Below, piece by piece: positions 1-8,727 of a stretch of DNA of 36,331 nt. The stretch lies in the NCBI GenBank assembly GCA_039810525.1, contig JBDHXE010000006.1, positions 1 through 36,331 of the forward strand. Direction: 5' to 3'. Source of the stretch: JBDHXE01 sp039810525. Lineage in GTDB: Bacteria > Bacteroidota > Ignavibacteria > Kapaibacteriales > UBA2268. Made by a program: the position numbers and the translations under genes. Below the pieces are notes generated by a model, which was not told where the DNA came from, searched no databases, and saw nothing but the letters and a program-made list of their open reading frames with translations. Each line of letters begins with the position of its first letter. The stretch's first letter is position 1.

Positions 1-69
1 TATGGTTTAGAAAGTGCCAACATTGTTTCGTAAATTATAATTTAAATTCAATTATATTAAGGAGCTTTT

Positions 70-939
70 ATGAAAAGAACATTTTTACTAATTCCACTAA
101 TTTTATTAGTTACTTTTCAACTATATTCTCAAGTTACACTAAAACAATATACTCTAAAATCAAATTTAGAGTATGCGAGAAGCCAAGCAGAAGCTGCTGG
201 TTACATCGATCCAGTTTTTGTAGCAGCATTTGCTCAAAATAATACTATTCAATATCAAGGTATTAATTTTAAAGTTACTTACAATTTGGAAGAAGGCACA
301 AGTGATGCTTGGATTTATGGGTTCAGAGCAAAAGATATTCCTGAGCAATTAATAGCTCTTTTGGTTGTTGAAACTAGTTTTGGGAAGCAAGCTATAAACA
401 TACCTTTAGAGAATATAACAGCATCTGGATATTCAACTTTTGGTAATTTGGACGATTATAATTTAGATGATAGTGATGAGATTGCCTCTTTAATGCAAAA
501 GGATCAATCGTTTAATCAATATTATGAAAGTAACAAACCATTCGACCAACTCACAGTGGCAATTTTTGTAAGTGCACCAAGCCCATTATTTATAGAGAAT
601 GAGCCGTATTGGGCATTTATTATGGAGAAAAATAATAATATTAAAACTTGTGGGATACACGTTGTTAGCAAAGAAGTTGTTTGTAGTCTTACAGATATTA
701 AAGACAACTCTATAAACTCTAATATAAATGTTTACCCAAGTCCAGCAGACGATTATGTAGAAATTACTGATATTAATTCAAATATGAATATATCAATTTA
801 TGATATTTATGGAAGAGCGATTGACAATGCTCCATATACATTTAATTCAAGCGGTATTAATATTAATTTACAAAATGTTAGTAGTGGGATATATTTTTTA
901 AAAACAAATAATAGGAATATAATGTTTATTAAGAAATAG
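70..939 (+). CDS. Secreted protein with type IX secretion C-terminal sorting domain
   Basis: The 289-residue protein opens with a clear signal peptide (about residues 1-21: MKRT, a hydrophobic stretch LLIPLILLVTFQL, cleavage near YSQ). The last ~75 residues form a typical Por/T9SS type-A sorting domain: INVYPSPADDYVEI, then ISIYDIYGRAI, then VSSGIYFLKT and a short basic end. Proteins of this kind cross the outer membrane through the T9SS and are released or anchored to the surface. The middle (about residues 22-210) matches no family I recognise and contains few cysteines. The ATG is preceded by a good ribosome binding site (aaggag at 59-64), which supports this start. It is a single-gene unit closed by a strong terminator hairpin. 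T9SS targeting is well supported; the function of the cargo is unknown. Confidence 0.85.
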   Translation: MKRTFLLIPLILLVTFQLYSQVTLKQYTLKSNLEYARSQAEAAGYIDPVFVAAFAQNNTIQYQGINFKVTYNLEEGTSDAWIYGFRAKDIPEQLIALLVVETSFGKQAINIPLENITASGYSTFGNLDDYNLDDSDEIASLMQKDQSFNQYYESNKPFDQLTVAIFVSAPSPLFIENEPYWAFIMEKNNNIKTCGIHVVSKEVVCSLTDIKDNSINSNINVYPSPADDYVEITDINSNMNISIYDIYGRAIDNAPYTFNSSGININLQNVSSGIYFLKTNNRNIMFIKK

Positions 940-960
940 TTTATAACTAAAACATTAGAT

Positions 961-999
961 TAAGTGCGATTATAATTAAGTATTAATCGCACTTTTTTT
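961..999 (+). terminator. Rho-independent terminator of the T9SS cargo gene
   Basis: A perfect 11-bp stem (962-972 pairing with 984-994, core AGTGCGATT/AATCGCACT) with an 11-nt loop is followed at once by a run of T. It lies 22 bp after the stop at 939. The T-tract is on the plus side only, so it mainly ends the upstream gene. The stop codon of the convergent TolC-like gene lies inside the T-tract. Confidence 0.85.
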
Positions 1000-2464
1000 A
1001 ATAATTGATCATTTCTTTTTTTTCAAAATCATATAGGGTTAATTTTCTTAATTCAAAATATGATAACCAATAATTTTTCAGAGTCTGTATAAAAGCTCTA
1101 AAAGCATTATCTTTTTCATTCTGAGCTATGAATAATTGTGTCAAATCTATCTTCCCTATTATATATCTATTTTTAGCAACATCAAATCTTCTGGTTGCTA
1201 TCGTATCGGCTTTTTGTGAGAGCTCAACTTGTGCTTGTAATAGTTTAAATTTTGATACTTGATATTTGATGTCTAATTCGAATTTCTTTTTATCTTGTAA
1301 GTTTGTAGATTCAACATTTTGTTGATTATTCATTGCAACTTCAATCTCAGCACTACTTTTACCCCATAAGAATAGAGGTATTTGAATATTAAGGTTAATA
1401 TTTTGTTGCTGAAAAGGGTTTTGATAAGCATCTTTAAGTATCTCAGCACTTTGGTTCAACCCAAAGCCAGCAGAAATAGTAGCATTAAATCCATATTTTC
1501 TTTCAATTGAATTTAGATTTCTATCGGCTTCTATTTTTTTAATGTCTAAATCTACCATAGTCGGTCTATTTTTGCTAGCTTCGTATATTGCTTTATCAAG
1601 TGGAATATCGAATTTGTTGAAAGTAAGCGGTGGTATAATTTCAAAATTAAAATCTTTTTCTAAATTTAGAAATAATTTGAACTCTTCTATAGCATTATTG
1701 TAATCTAAAATAGCATTTTCTAAATCATTTTTAGCGTTGAGAAGTGCTAATTCGCTTTGGAGTAATTCATTTTCAGCGATTTTGCCTACATTAAATCTAC
1801 CTTTGGACAATGTAAGCAGAGTATCATTGATAGATACATTAAATTCTGCATTTTTTACATTCATTTGCGCTATGTATATATTAAAAAACCTTTGAGTGGA
1901 TTCTTGTGCTATATTTTCCATATCTTCGATATATTCATTTTTACTTTTGTGGTACTTCATTTCTTCTATTTCGTTGTCCCAATATAGAGAATTGAATTGA
2001 AATAATGGCTGAATTATAGCTAATTGAATTGGTGTAGCGCCCCATTGTGAAAATTCATTATTTTCTAATTGGTCAAACCTCGTCAAACCAGAGAAAACTG
2101 ATATTTGAGTACCAGTAGCCACGAAGTATTGATTAATCTGGAGCCCTCCAGAAGAGTTTAATTGTGAAATTGGTCTATAAACAAGAGTTCCATCGTTTTG
2201 AGTAATTTGACTGATACGTCTCGATAACCCCGGCAAATTACCGCTTAAATTGATCTGTGGCAATAATCCTGCATTGAATGCATCGTAGTTCAATTGTTTT
2301 GATTTGATATTATTCATTGCGATTTTGGCGGATGTACTTTTTTGTTGAGCTATGCTAATACAATCTTGTAATGATAATTTTTGAATATTTTGTGAATATG
2401 AAATAATCACAGTTATGATTATTAATAATATAGACAGCCTAATAATATTAATCATCTTATTCAT
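998..2464 (-). CDS. TolC-family outer membrane efflux protein
   Basis: 488 residues with an N-terminal signal/hydrophobic segment (about 5-24, IIRLSILLIIITVIISYSQ), followed by two OEP-type repeats rich in long amphipathic helices. Typical TolC-family signatures are LSLQDCISIAQQKS near the start (first helix with Ala/Ser/Asn pattern), the ERKYGFNATISAGFG strand segment in the second half, and ARYxxGKIDLTQLF-like text near the end (NRYIIGKIDLTQLF). Such proteins form the trimeric outer-membrane channel of type I secretion or tripartite efflux pumps. The start overlaps the end of the permease gene by 8 bp, so it is the last gene of the adaptor-permease-channel operon and is probably translationally coupled. 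Substrate unknown. Confidence 0.9.
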   Translation of the reverse strand: MNKMINIIRLSILLIIITVIISYSQNIQKLSLQDCISIAQQKSTSAKIAMNNIKSKQLNYDAFNAGLLPQINLSGNLPGLSRRISQITQNDGTLVYRPISQLNSSGGLQINQYFVATGTQISVFSGLTRFDQLENNEFSQWGATPIQLAIIQPLFQFNSLYWDNEIEEMKYHKSKNEYIEDMENIAQESTQRFFNIYIAQMNVKNAEFNVSINDTLLTLSKGRFNVGKIAENELLQSELALLNAKNDLENAILDYNNAIEEFKLFLNLEKDFNFEIIPPLTFNKFDIPLDKAIYEASKNRPTMVDLDIKKIEADRNLNSIERKYGFNATISAGFGLNQSAEILKDAYQNPFQQQNINLNIQIPLFLWGKSSAEIEVAMNNQQNVESTNLQDKKKFELDIKYQVSKFKLLQAQVELSQKADTIATRRFDVAKNRYIIGKIDLTQLFIAQNEKDNAFRAFIQTLKNYWLSYFELRKLTLYDFEKKEMINY

Positions 2465-3803
2465 ACCTTAATAAATTAATTGGATCTTCGAGTGATGCTT
2501 TGCGAGCAGGCATAATACCGAACAATAAGCCAACGCTAATAGAAACTAAGAATGATATTAGTACTGATGCTATTGTAACTATAGTTTTGATATCTGTAAA
2601 TTGCTCAATGATGTAACTAGCACTTACCCCTAATATTATTCCTAAAATCCCTCCTGATAAGCTAATTGTAACAGCTTCGCTCAAAAATTGCAATAGTATA
2701 TCATTTCTTTTGGCTCCAACTGCTTTTCTTACTCCTATTTCTTTAGTTCGCTCCAATACAGATGCTAACATTATATTCATTATCCCAATTCCACCCACTA
2801 TTAATGATATTGAAGCAATGGCACCTAATACTAAATTAAATATTCTTTTGGTGTTTTGCTCTTGTACTAAAAGACTTTCTGGTACTATAATTTCGTAGTC
2901 TTGTACTTCATTATGGCGTCTTTTCATCATTCTATCAATAATCTCAGCAGATTTGGTGATATATTGATTGTTTTTGAAATGAATTGTAATTTTATCAAGT
3001 TGATTCAAATTATTGGATTCATTGGTGTTATTTCTACTGCTCTGCCTATCTAAATCTTTTTTAGTAATTAATGATCTATTAGAATATCTAATTAGCATTG
3101 TTGAAATAGGGATATATATATCATTATTAAAATCTCGAAGGTTGAGAATTTTAATATTATCTTTTGAAATATACTTCTCTCTAACTACTCCAATAATAGT
3201 CATCCATTGATCGCCAACTTTAATATGTTTATTAATAGGATCTTCGATAGGAAATAGTTTAGTTTTAATATTATTACCAATAATACACACAGGCATTGAT
3301 TTGTCATATTGAATAGTTGTAAAATCTGTGCCTATTGCTATTTTAAAATTATTAATTGTAAAATATGAGCTATCTATTCCTACTAATTTAATATTTCGTT
3401 TCTGGTCTTTATTGATAGCTATGGTTTCAAAATTAATCTCAGGTGATACATACATTATGTTTGGAATATTCTCTCTAATAGCAGCAACATCCGATAAGTT
3501 CAATCCATGCGAGAACTTGGTCTTTGCGGCTTCTTTTTTATCTAAACCACTGTTTTCGTCTTCTTCATCTTTTTTTAATTTATCAATTTTCTTTTGATCT
3601 AAAGATTGAATTATAATATTATTGGTACCCAATAATTTCATTTTTTCGAGAATTTCTTGCTCAGCACCTTTTCCAATTGCAAGCATTGTGATAACAGATG
3701 CTACTCCAAAAATAATACCTAAAGATGTAAGCATAGCTCTAAGTTTGTTCTGAGCAATACTTTCTGCTCCTATTTTAAAATTATATGAGAATGTATTAAT
3801 CAT
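2457..3803 (-). CDS. MacB-like ABC transporter permease (MacB_PCD + FtsX)
   Basis: 448 residues with one transmembrane helix near the N-terminus (about 22-42), a large extracytoplasmic domain (about 45-315) and three C-terminal helices (about 322-345, 370-395, 408-432), the fold of MacB/LolC/FtsX-type permeases. Diagnostic stretches are NKLRAMLTSLGIIFGVASVI at the first helix, IASISLIVGGIGIMNIMLAS, and ERTKEIGVRKAVGAKRNDIL, the conserved ExxxEIGxRxAxGA coupling loop that touches the ATPase. The N-terminal half of MacB (ATPase) is not fused here and no ATPase gene is adjacent. It starts directly at the end of the adaptor gene (no gap) and overlaps the TolC-like gene, so the three are co-transcribed. 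It probably exports a hydrophobic compound or peptide by mechanotransmission; substrate unknown. Confidence 0.9.
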   Translation of the reverse strand: MINTFSYNFKIGAESIAQNKLRAMLTSLGIIFGVASVITMLAIGKGAEQEILEKMKLLGTNNIIIQSLDQKKIDKLKKDEEDENSGLDKKEAAKTKFSHGLNLSDVAAIRENIPNIMYVSPEINFETIAINKDQKRNIKLVGIDSSYFTINNFKIAIGTDFTTIQYDKSMPVCIIGNNIKTKLFPIEDPINKHIKVGDQWMTIIGVVREKYISKDNIKILNLRDFNNDIYIPISTMLIRYSNRSLITKKDLDRQSSRNNTNESNNLNQLDKITIHFKNNQYITKSAEIIDRMMKRRHNEVQDYEIIVPESLLVQEQNTKRIFNLVLGAIASISLIVGGIGIMNIMLASVLERTKEIGVRKAVGAKRNDILLQFLSEAVTISLSGGILGIILGVSASYIIEQFTDIKTIVTIASVLISFLVSISVGLLFGIMPARKASLEDPINLLRYE

Positions 3804-5060
3804 TTATTTAACATTATTAGCATTATTGTTAGTGATAAACTCATCTGGAATGGATAAGAATATTTCATCATTTTTGGATAGACCTTTGGTTACAATTACA
3901 TCATTTTCGTTCATAGCTCCTATTTCAATATATTGTTTTTCTGTTTTAGATTTATTCCTTTTATAAACAAAATATAATTTCTTGCCATTGCTATCTTCGT
4001 TGTGTAAAGCTTCTAAAGGTATATATAGTGATTTAGGTATTGTAGAAACAATAATTTCGTTAGATGTTGTCATAGAAGGTAATAATGTAGTATCTTTTTC
4101 ATTAATTGCAATAATCACTTCAAACACTTTGGAATCCGAGTTTCTTCTTTGCTCACCAATATTAGCTACTCTGGTAACATACCCAGTTAACTTTTTATTT
4201 GAATTAGCATCTAATCCAACTTTTACTATTTGTTTATCTTTAATCTTCTGAATATCAGTTTCATTGACATAAGTTACAGATTCCATATTTGTCAAATCGG
4301 GTAATGTAGCTACGATGGGATTCCAAGCATCAATTTGAGAGCCTACTACTTTTCTCCTACCATCCCATTCCTTAGCATAAATTACCATACCCGGTGCAGG
4401 TGCCATAATAGTAAATTCATTTAGAGTATTGGAATATAGTTCATAATTTTGCATTTCTTTCATTAGATCTGTGTTGATTTCGTCTAACTTAGCAATAGCT
4501 TGCTTTACTTTTGTTTGATAATTTTTTTTAGATTGTTCATAATTTCTTTGTGTTTTGTCGTAATCTAATTCAGTTTGCCTAATAATAGAAGGCGCTTCGT
4601 ATTTGGATTGTTCTAATGCAATTTTCTTTTCTTCGAGGGAGAATTTGATATTTTCAATCTCATCTCGCGCATTAGACAAAGTAAGATTGCTATCTAATTT
4701 AGCAGATGTAAGCTGGGATTCTATTTTTTGAATATTTAGTTGAGAATCTTTGAGCATTTTCATTACTTCTGATTTATCTAATTCTGCTACAAAATCACCT
4801 GTATTAACAATAGTACCTTCATCAACTAATCTTATAATTTTAGTTTGCCATATACCAATCATTCTCATCCTCTCAGGTCCTCTTACATCCAATGATTTGG
4901 TTGCACGCAATTCTCCAGATACTACAACAGATATTTTAAAATCACCATATTTGGGCTGAATAGTCAAATTGTAATTATCTTGTTTGGGGTTTAGAAAATA
5001 GAACAAAACTGCTCCAATAATTAGGACAGTTGGAATGGAGTAAATTATTTTTTTCTTCAT
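3804..5060 (-). CDS. MacA/HlyD-family periplasmic adaptor protein
   Basis: 418 residues. An N-terminal membrane anchor (about 5-23, IYSIPTVLIIGAVLFYFL) is followed by a barrel-sandwich half (GDFKISVVVSGELRATKS), a long coiled-coil hairpin of about 100-200 rich in K/E/Q, the second lipoyl half (FTIMAPAPGMVIYAKEWDG) and beta-barrel / membrane-proximal domains to the C-terminus. This is the membrane-fusion protein that bridges an inner-membrane permease to a TolC channel. It is the first gene of the operon; the permease ATG follows the stop with no spacer. The divergent msrC gene starts 137 bp away, so the operon promoter should lie in 5061-5197. Confidence 0.9.
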   Translation of the reverse strand: MKKKIIYSIPTVLIIGAVLFYFLNPKQDNYNLTIQPKYGDFKISVVVSGELRATKSLDVRGPERMRMIGIWQTKIIRLVDEGTIVNTGDFVAELDKSEVMKMLKDSQLNIQKIESQLTSAKLDSNLTLSNARDEIENIKFSLEEKKIALEQSKYEAPSIIRQTELDYDKTQRNYEQSKKNYQTKVKQAIAKLDEINTDLMKEMQNYELYSNTLNEFTIMAPAPGMVIYAKEWDGRRKVVGSQIDAWNPIVATLPDLTNMESVTYVNETDIQKIKDKQIVKVGLDANSNKKLTGYVTRVANIGEQRRNSDSKVFEVIIAINEKDTTLLPSMTTSNEIIVSTIPKSLYIPLEALHNEDSNGKKLYFVYKRNKSKTEKQYIEIGAMNENDVIVTKGLSKNDEIFLSIPDEFITNNNANNVK

Positions 5061-5197
5061 AAATTAAATTTGATATAAATAAAATTAGACGAAAAGTAAA
5101 TTATAAAAGTTACAAACTAATCTTAATTGCCAAATTGTATATTAATTTTATTATTTTTACTATAAGTATATTTTGCAAATATAGTAATTTAAGACTT

Positions 5198-5671
5198 ATG
5201 AACAATTTAATAGATAGACAGTTAGCAGAATTATTGAGTGAGACTGACGATTTTTTGGCAAATTGTGCTAATTTCATTGCATTGATATATAATAATTTTG
5301 AACATATTAATTGGTGTGGATTTTATTTTGATAATGGGAATGAGTTAATATTATCTGTATTTCAAGGGAAGCCTGCTTGTATTAAGATACCTTATAATTC
5401 AGGAGTTTGCGGGCATTCGTTTTCTAGTAACAATGTATTGGTAATTGATAATGTAAATTCATTTGAAGGCCATATAGCATGTGATATAGCATCAAAATCA
5501 GAAATAGTATTCCCAATATTGTATAAAAGCCAAGTAATTGGTGTTTTGGATATAGATAGTTCGGTATTTTCAAGATTTGATAATCAAATTCAACATCAAT
5601 TATCATCTCTATTAGAACAATTTTTATCTAAAACAGATCTTTCAAAAATACATAAATATTACAATGATTAG
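5198..5671 (+). CDS. msrC: Free methionine-(R)-sulfoxide reductase (GAF domain)
   Basis: This 157-residue GAF-domain protein closely matches E. coli MsrC (YebR), which reduces free methionine-R-sulfoxide with thioredoxin as electron donor. The family landmarks are all present: NWCGFYF, FQGKPACIKIP, GVCGHSF, GHIACDIASKSEIVFP and VIGVLDIDSSVFSRFD. The three cysteines of the active-site network (ACIKI, GVCG, HIACD) are conserved. I chose the ATG at 5198 because it aligns with the family N-terminus; the frame is open upstream to a TTG at 5135, but that extension (hydrophobic, before the conserved start) has no counterpart. No strong Shine-Dalgarno is visible. The stop overlaps the next gene's start by 8 bp. 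Confidence 0.93.
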   Translation: MNNLIDRQLAELLSETDDFLANCANFIALIYNNFEHINWCGFYFDNGNELILSVFQGKPACIKIPYNSGVCGHSFSSNNVLVIDNVNSFEGHIACDIASKSEIVFPILYKSQVIGVLDIDSSVFSRFDNQIQHQLSSLLEQFLSKTDLSKIHKYYND

Positions 5672-6995
5672 AATTTCATATATTTTATTAATATTGATGA
5701 CTAATATATCATTTAGTAAATTAGTAATTAATGAATTGATGCCATCGCCTATTTCTCCAGAGCCTGAATGGATAGAACTATATAATTATGGTGATAGTGA
5801 TTTTGTGATAGATACTTTACTAATAGCAGACCCAAGTAAGTCAGTTAGGATTATTAATTTTTCTCTACAATCCAATTCTTATTGTATTCTATGTAATGAT
5901 ACATCTAAGCTAAAACAATCAAGAGAAATACCTAAAAGTTCAGTTTTATATCAATTAACTATGCCTACTTTGAATAATACTAGCGATTATATTAAAATTT
6001 CAAGTAATAAGGAATTAATAGACTCATTGTATTATGATATGAAATGGGGTGTTAAGGGTAAATCTTTTGAAAGAATTGACCCTTCGATTAATGTAACTGA
6101 GACAAACAATTTAAAAGTATCTGATGATAGCTCAGGAGCTACAGCAGGTAGAGCAAATAGTACTAATAATAATTTAATTAATGAAAATACTTATTTTACT
6201 ATCAATGAGATAATGTATGATGTCAGCGATAATAACTCTGAATATATTGAATTATACAATTATAGTAATGATACAGCTGATTTAAAAAATTGCAAAATAG
6301 TAGATGCTACTGGTAAAGGTATTCATTTTAAAACAAATGTTTATATTCTACCGAAAAGTTATTTTGTAATATTTTGGGATACACTGATTTTTAATAGATT
6401 TACAGAGCTCAAAGCAAGAAAAAATTATTATTATTCTAACGAAAAAATAAGTCTAAATAATGATAAGGATATAATTATTATTACAAATTACAAAGATAGT
6501 TTAATCGATTCTGTATCATATAATAATAATTGGCATAATAGAGAGCTAAAATATACCACAGATATTAGCTTAGAGAAAATTGACGAAAATATGCCGTCTT
6601 ACATAAGTAATTCTTGGAATAGTTCTACAAATATTTATGGAGGAACTCCCGGAGAAAAAAATAGCTATAATATAATAGATACTACAATTAATAAAATAGA
6701 AGTAGTTCCAAACCCTTTTTCTATTTCTAAATCGGGTGATAATTTTAAGTTAAAGTATATTACACCATATCAAAGTTCTAAAATAAACATAAAAATCTAC
6801 GATACTAAGGGATTTTTGATATCTTATCCTATTAATAATCTTTTCTTAGGTAAATCTGGTACTATTAATCTACCAATTATTGATAATAAAAACAATAGAT
6901 TAATTCCACAGCCTTATATAATTCTATTTGATGCAACAGATACAGAAAGCGGCTCTATATTTGAGCAAAAAGTTTTGCTGGTAATTGCAGAATAA
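5664..6995 (+). CDS. Secreted protein with two lamin-tail domains and FlgD-like C-terminus
   Basis: 443 residues with a signal peptide (about 1-18, ISYILLILMTNISFS). The first lamin-tail domain (about 20-130) begins with VINELMPSPISPEPEWIELYN; the second (about 175-335) begins with FTINEIMYDVSDNNSEYIELYN. Both show the LTD signature INEhM...EWIELYN. The last ~95 residues (VVPNPFSISKSGDNFKLKY, INIKIYDTKGFLI) look like the FlgD-Ig/T9SS-associated beta-sandwich seen at the end of many FCB-group surface proteins. Such proteins are exported and often act at the cell surface; enzymatic activity is not evident. Translation is probably coupled to msrC (8-bp overlap), though no functional link is apparent. 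It converges on the MFS gene with one base between the stops. Confidence 0.82.
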   Translation: MIRISYILLILMTNISFSKLVINELMPSPISPEPEWIELYNYGDSDFVIDTLLIADPSKSVRIINFSLQSNSYCILCNDTSKLKQSREIPKSSVLYQLTMPTLNNTSDYIKISSNKELIDSLYYDMKWGVKGKSFERIDPSINVTETNNLKVSDDSSGATAGRANSTNNNLINENTYFTINEIMYDVSDNNSEYIELYNYSNDTADLKNCKIVDATGKGIHFKTNVYILPKSYFVIFWDTLIFNRFTELKARKNYYYSNEKISLNNDKDIIIITNYKDSLIDSVSYNNNWHNRELKYTTDISLEKIDENMPSYISNSWNSSTNIYGGTPGEKNSYNIIDTTINKIEVVPNPFSISKSGDNFKLKYITPYQSSKINIKIYDTKGFLISYPINNLFLGKSGTINLPIIDNKNNRLIPQPYIILFDATDTESGSIFEQKVLLVIAE

Positions 6996-6996
6996 C

Positions 6997-8367
6997 TTAT
7001 ATTGTTTCCTTTTCTCTTTTTGGTATTTTGAAAGAAATTGCCAATAATACAAATGTAATTGATAGTAAAATTGTAAACGCTTTTTTGTAATTATCAAAAG
7101 CAAACATTGAGCCATTTAAGATAGAACCAAGTAGTGCAATTGATAATATTTGACCTGTATTAGTAGATATACTTACTAAGCCTTGCCCTGAACCTCTATT
7201 CAGAGAATTTGTATTGGTATTGACCATATATCTTAGAGGAGCGCCAAGTAGAAAAGATAATCCGAAACCAACTAATGTACCAGCTATGTAAAATCCATAA
7301 ATTGTCTGGCTTATTAAATTAAAACTAGTAAAGCCCATAATCAAAACTACAATACCTATAATGATTGAAAAACGTGGACCTTTAGAATCTAATAATCTGC
7401 CTGATGTTGGAGCGCCTAGTGCCAAAGCTATTACCATTGGGATCATCATAAAACTTGCACTTGAATGACTTACATTAAATTGCTTCTCTGCAAATAATGG
7501 TAAAAACATTGCGATACTTTCAGCTATACCAGCTCCAAATCCTAATAAGTAGGTAACCACTAAATTCTGATTTTTGAATAATTTAATACTTACTATTGGG
7601 TTTTCAGACTTTTTCTCTATTTTGATAAAGATTGGTATTAGAATCAAAGAGAGAATTAATGGAAAGATGATATAGGGCTGTGTAATATTACTTAAAGTGT
7701 TTTCAGAATGTAGGCTATTAAGAGAGAATGATAAGCTTATTAAAATAGCTGAAAGTATTACTAACCCAATAAAATCAAATTTTTTAGTTTCTTTATTTTT
7801 GATAGTGGGAACTAATTTGTATGCAAAAAATATTATTACAATAGCAATTGGTATATTAATTAGAAAAATATAATGCCAACTCCATAGTAGTAAAATACCT
7901 CCGATGATTGGACCAATGATAAAAGCAATTCCAAACACTGCACCAATCATCCCCAAAGCAGAGCCCTGACGTTCCATTGGAAAAGTATCTCCAATAATAG
8001 CTGATGCTACTGGGAATATTCCTCCAGAGCCCAAGCCCTGTATAGCTCGGCCTACAAGTAAAAATTGATAAGATGTAGAAAATACAATAATTAACGAACC
8101 TAATGCAAAAAGCAAAATACATATAATATAAATATCTCTTCTACCATAATTATCTGATATTTTAGAAAATATTGGCACTCCCACTAAGTTACTTATAAGA
8201 TAAATATTAAAAATCCAAGAAGCGTCTTGAATTGTAATTCCTAAATTGGTAATAATAGCTGGTATAGCTGGACCAATAATAGCTATATCCAAAGCACCCA
8301 TTAAAACACCAGCAAAAAGTAATAATAATAGCTTGGATTGCTTACGGTCTAATTTTGAATCTTTCAT
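6997..8367 (-). CDS. MFS drug:H+ antiporter, DHA2-like (14 TM)
   Basis: 456 residues and about 14 hydrophobic segments, as in the EmrB/QacA (DHA2) branch of the major facilitator superfamily. Motif A is seen as FSKISDNYGRRDIYI in the loop between helices 2 and 3, motif B region as GRAIQGLGSGGIFPVASAII, and the antiporter motif C as GPIIGGILL in helix 5. The first helix carries LDIAIIGPAIPAI, the usual LDxTIVNVALP-like region. Probably an inner-membrane proton-driven efflux pump; substrate not predictable. It is the last gene of the prfB-hutI-DUF3127-MFS operon: its ATG overlaps the upstream stop by one base (TAATG). Confidence 0.9.
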   Translation of the reverse strand: MKDSKLDRKQSKLLLLLFAGVLMGALDIAIIGPAIPAIITNLGITIQDASWIFNIYLISNLVGVPIFSKISDNYGRRDIYIICILLFALGSLIIVFSTSYQFLLVGRAIQGLGSGGIFPVASAIIGDTFPMERQGSALGMIGAVFGIAFIIGPIIGGILLLWSWHYIFLINIPIAIVIIFFAYKLVPTIKNKETKKFDFIGLVILSAILISLSFSLNSLHSENTLSNITQPYIIFPLILSLILIPIFIKIEKKSENPIVSIKLFKNQNLVVTYLLGFGAGIAESIAMFLPLFAEKQFNVSHSSASFMMIPMVIALALGAPTSGRLLDSKGPRFSIIIGIVVLIMGFTSFNLISQTIYGFYIAGTLVGFGLSFLLGAPLRYMVNTNTNSLNRGSGQGLVSISTNTGQILSIALLGSILNGSMFAFDNYKKAFTILLSITFVLLAISFKIPKREKETI

Positions 8368-8723
8368 TAAAATGGAATATCACTAACTTTTGGAACAACT
8401 AATTCATCATCAAATGGTTTCATATCTAAATCATCAATTTTTTCTATTCTCCAAGCATCTAAATATATAATGTAATTTACATTACCATCTCTTTCGAGTC
8501 TTCGGCCTTTAATATTAAAATTGACTCTCACTATATCGAATAGTTCGAAATTATCAAGATAATTACATCTATCTTGAGTTAATTGAAATTTAATTAAATC
8601 AGTAATTTGATTTCCATTTACATTGGAGACTTGTTCTATAATGAAGTCTCTTTTTTTAAAATTATCATTTAATTGCTGAGAATCAAATTTCTCATACAAT
8701 TTGCCTGTCATTTCGAATACCAT
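8367..8723 (-). CDS. DUF3127 family protein
   Basis: 118 residues matching the DUF3127 family of Bacteroidota: an N-terminal M.F.MTGKLYEKFDSQQLND segment, FKKRDFIIEQ, then FQLTQDRCNYLDNFELFDIV, VNFNIKGRRLERDGNV and the closing YLDAWRIEKID. The predicted all-beta fold resembles an OB-fold, and members have been suggested to bind nucleic acid, but the function is not established. It starts 4 bp after hutI and overlaps the MFS gene by one base, so it is co-transcribed and probably coupled. Confidence 0.82.
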   Translation of the reverse strand: MVFEMTGKLYEKFDSQQLNDNFKKRDFIIEQVSNVNGNQITDLIKFQLTQDRCNYLDNFELFDIVRVNFNIKGRRLERDGNVNYIIYLDAWRIEKIDDLDMKPFDDELVVPKVSDIPF

Positions 8724-8727
8724 AATT

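Noticed and set aside
5135..5197. N-terminal extension of MsrC from TTG 5135
   Set aside because: The extension is not part of the family, lacks a ribosome site and would precede the conserved start at ATG 5198.
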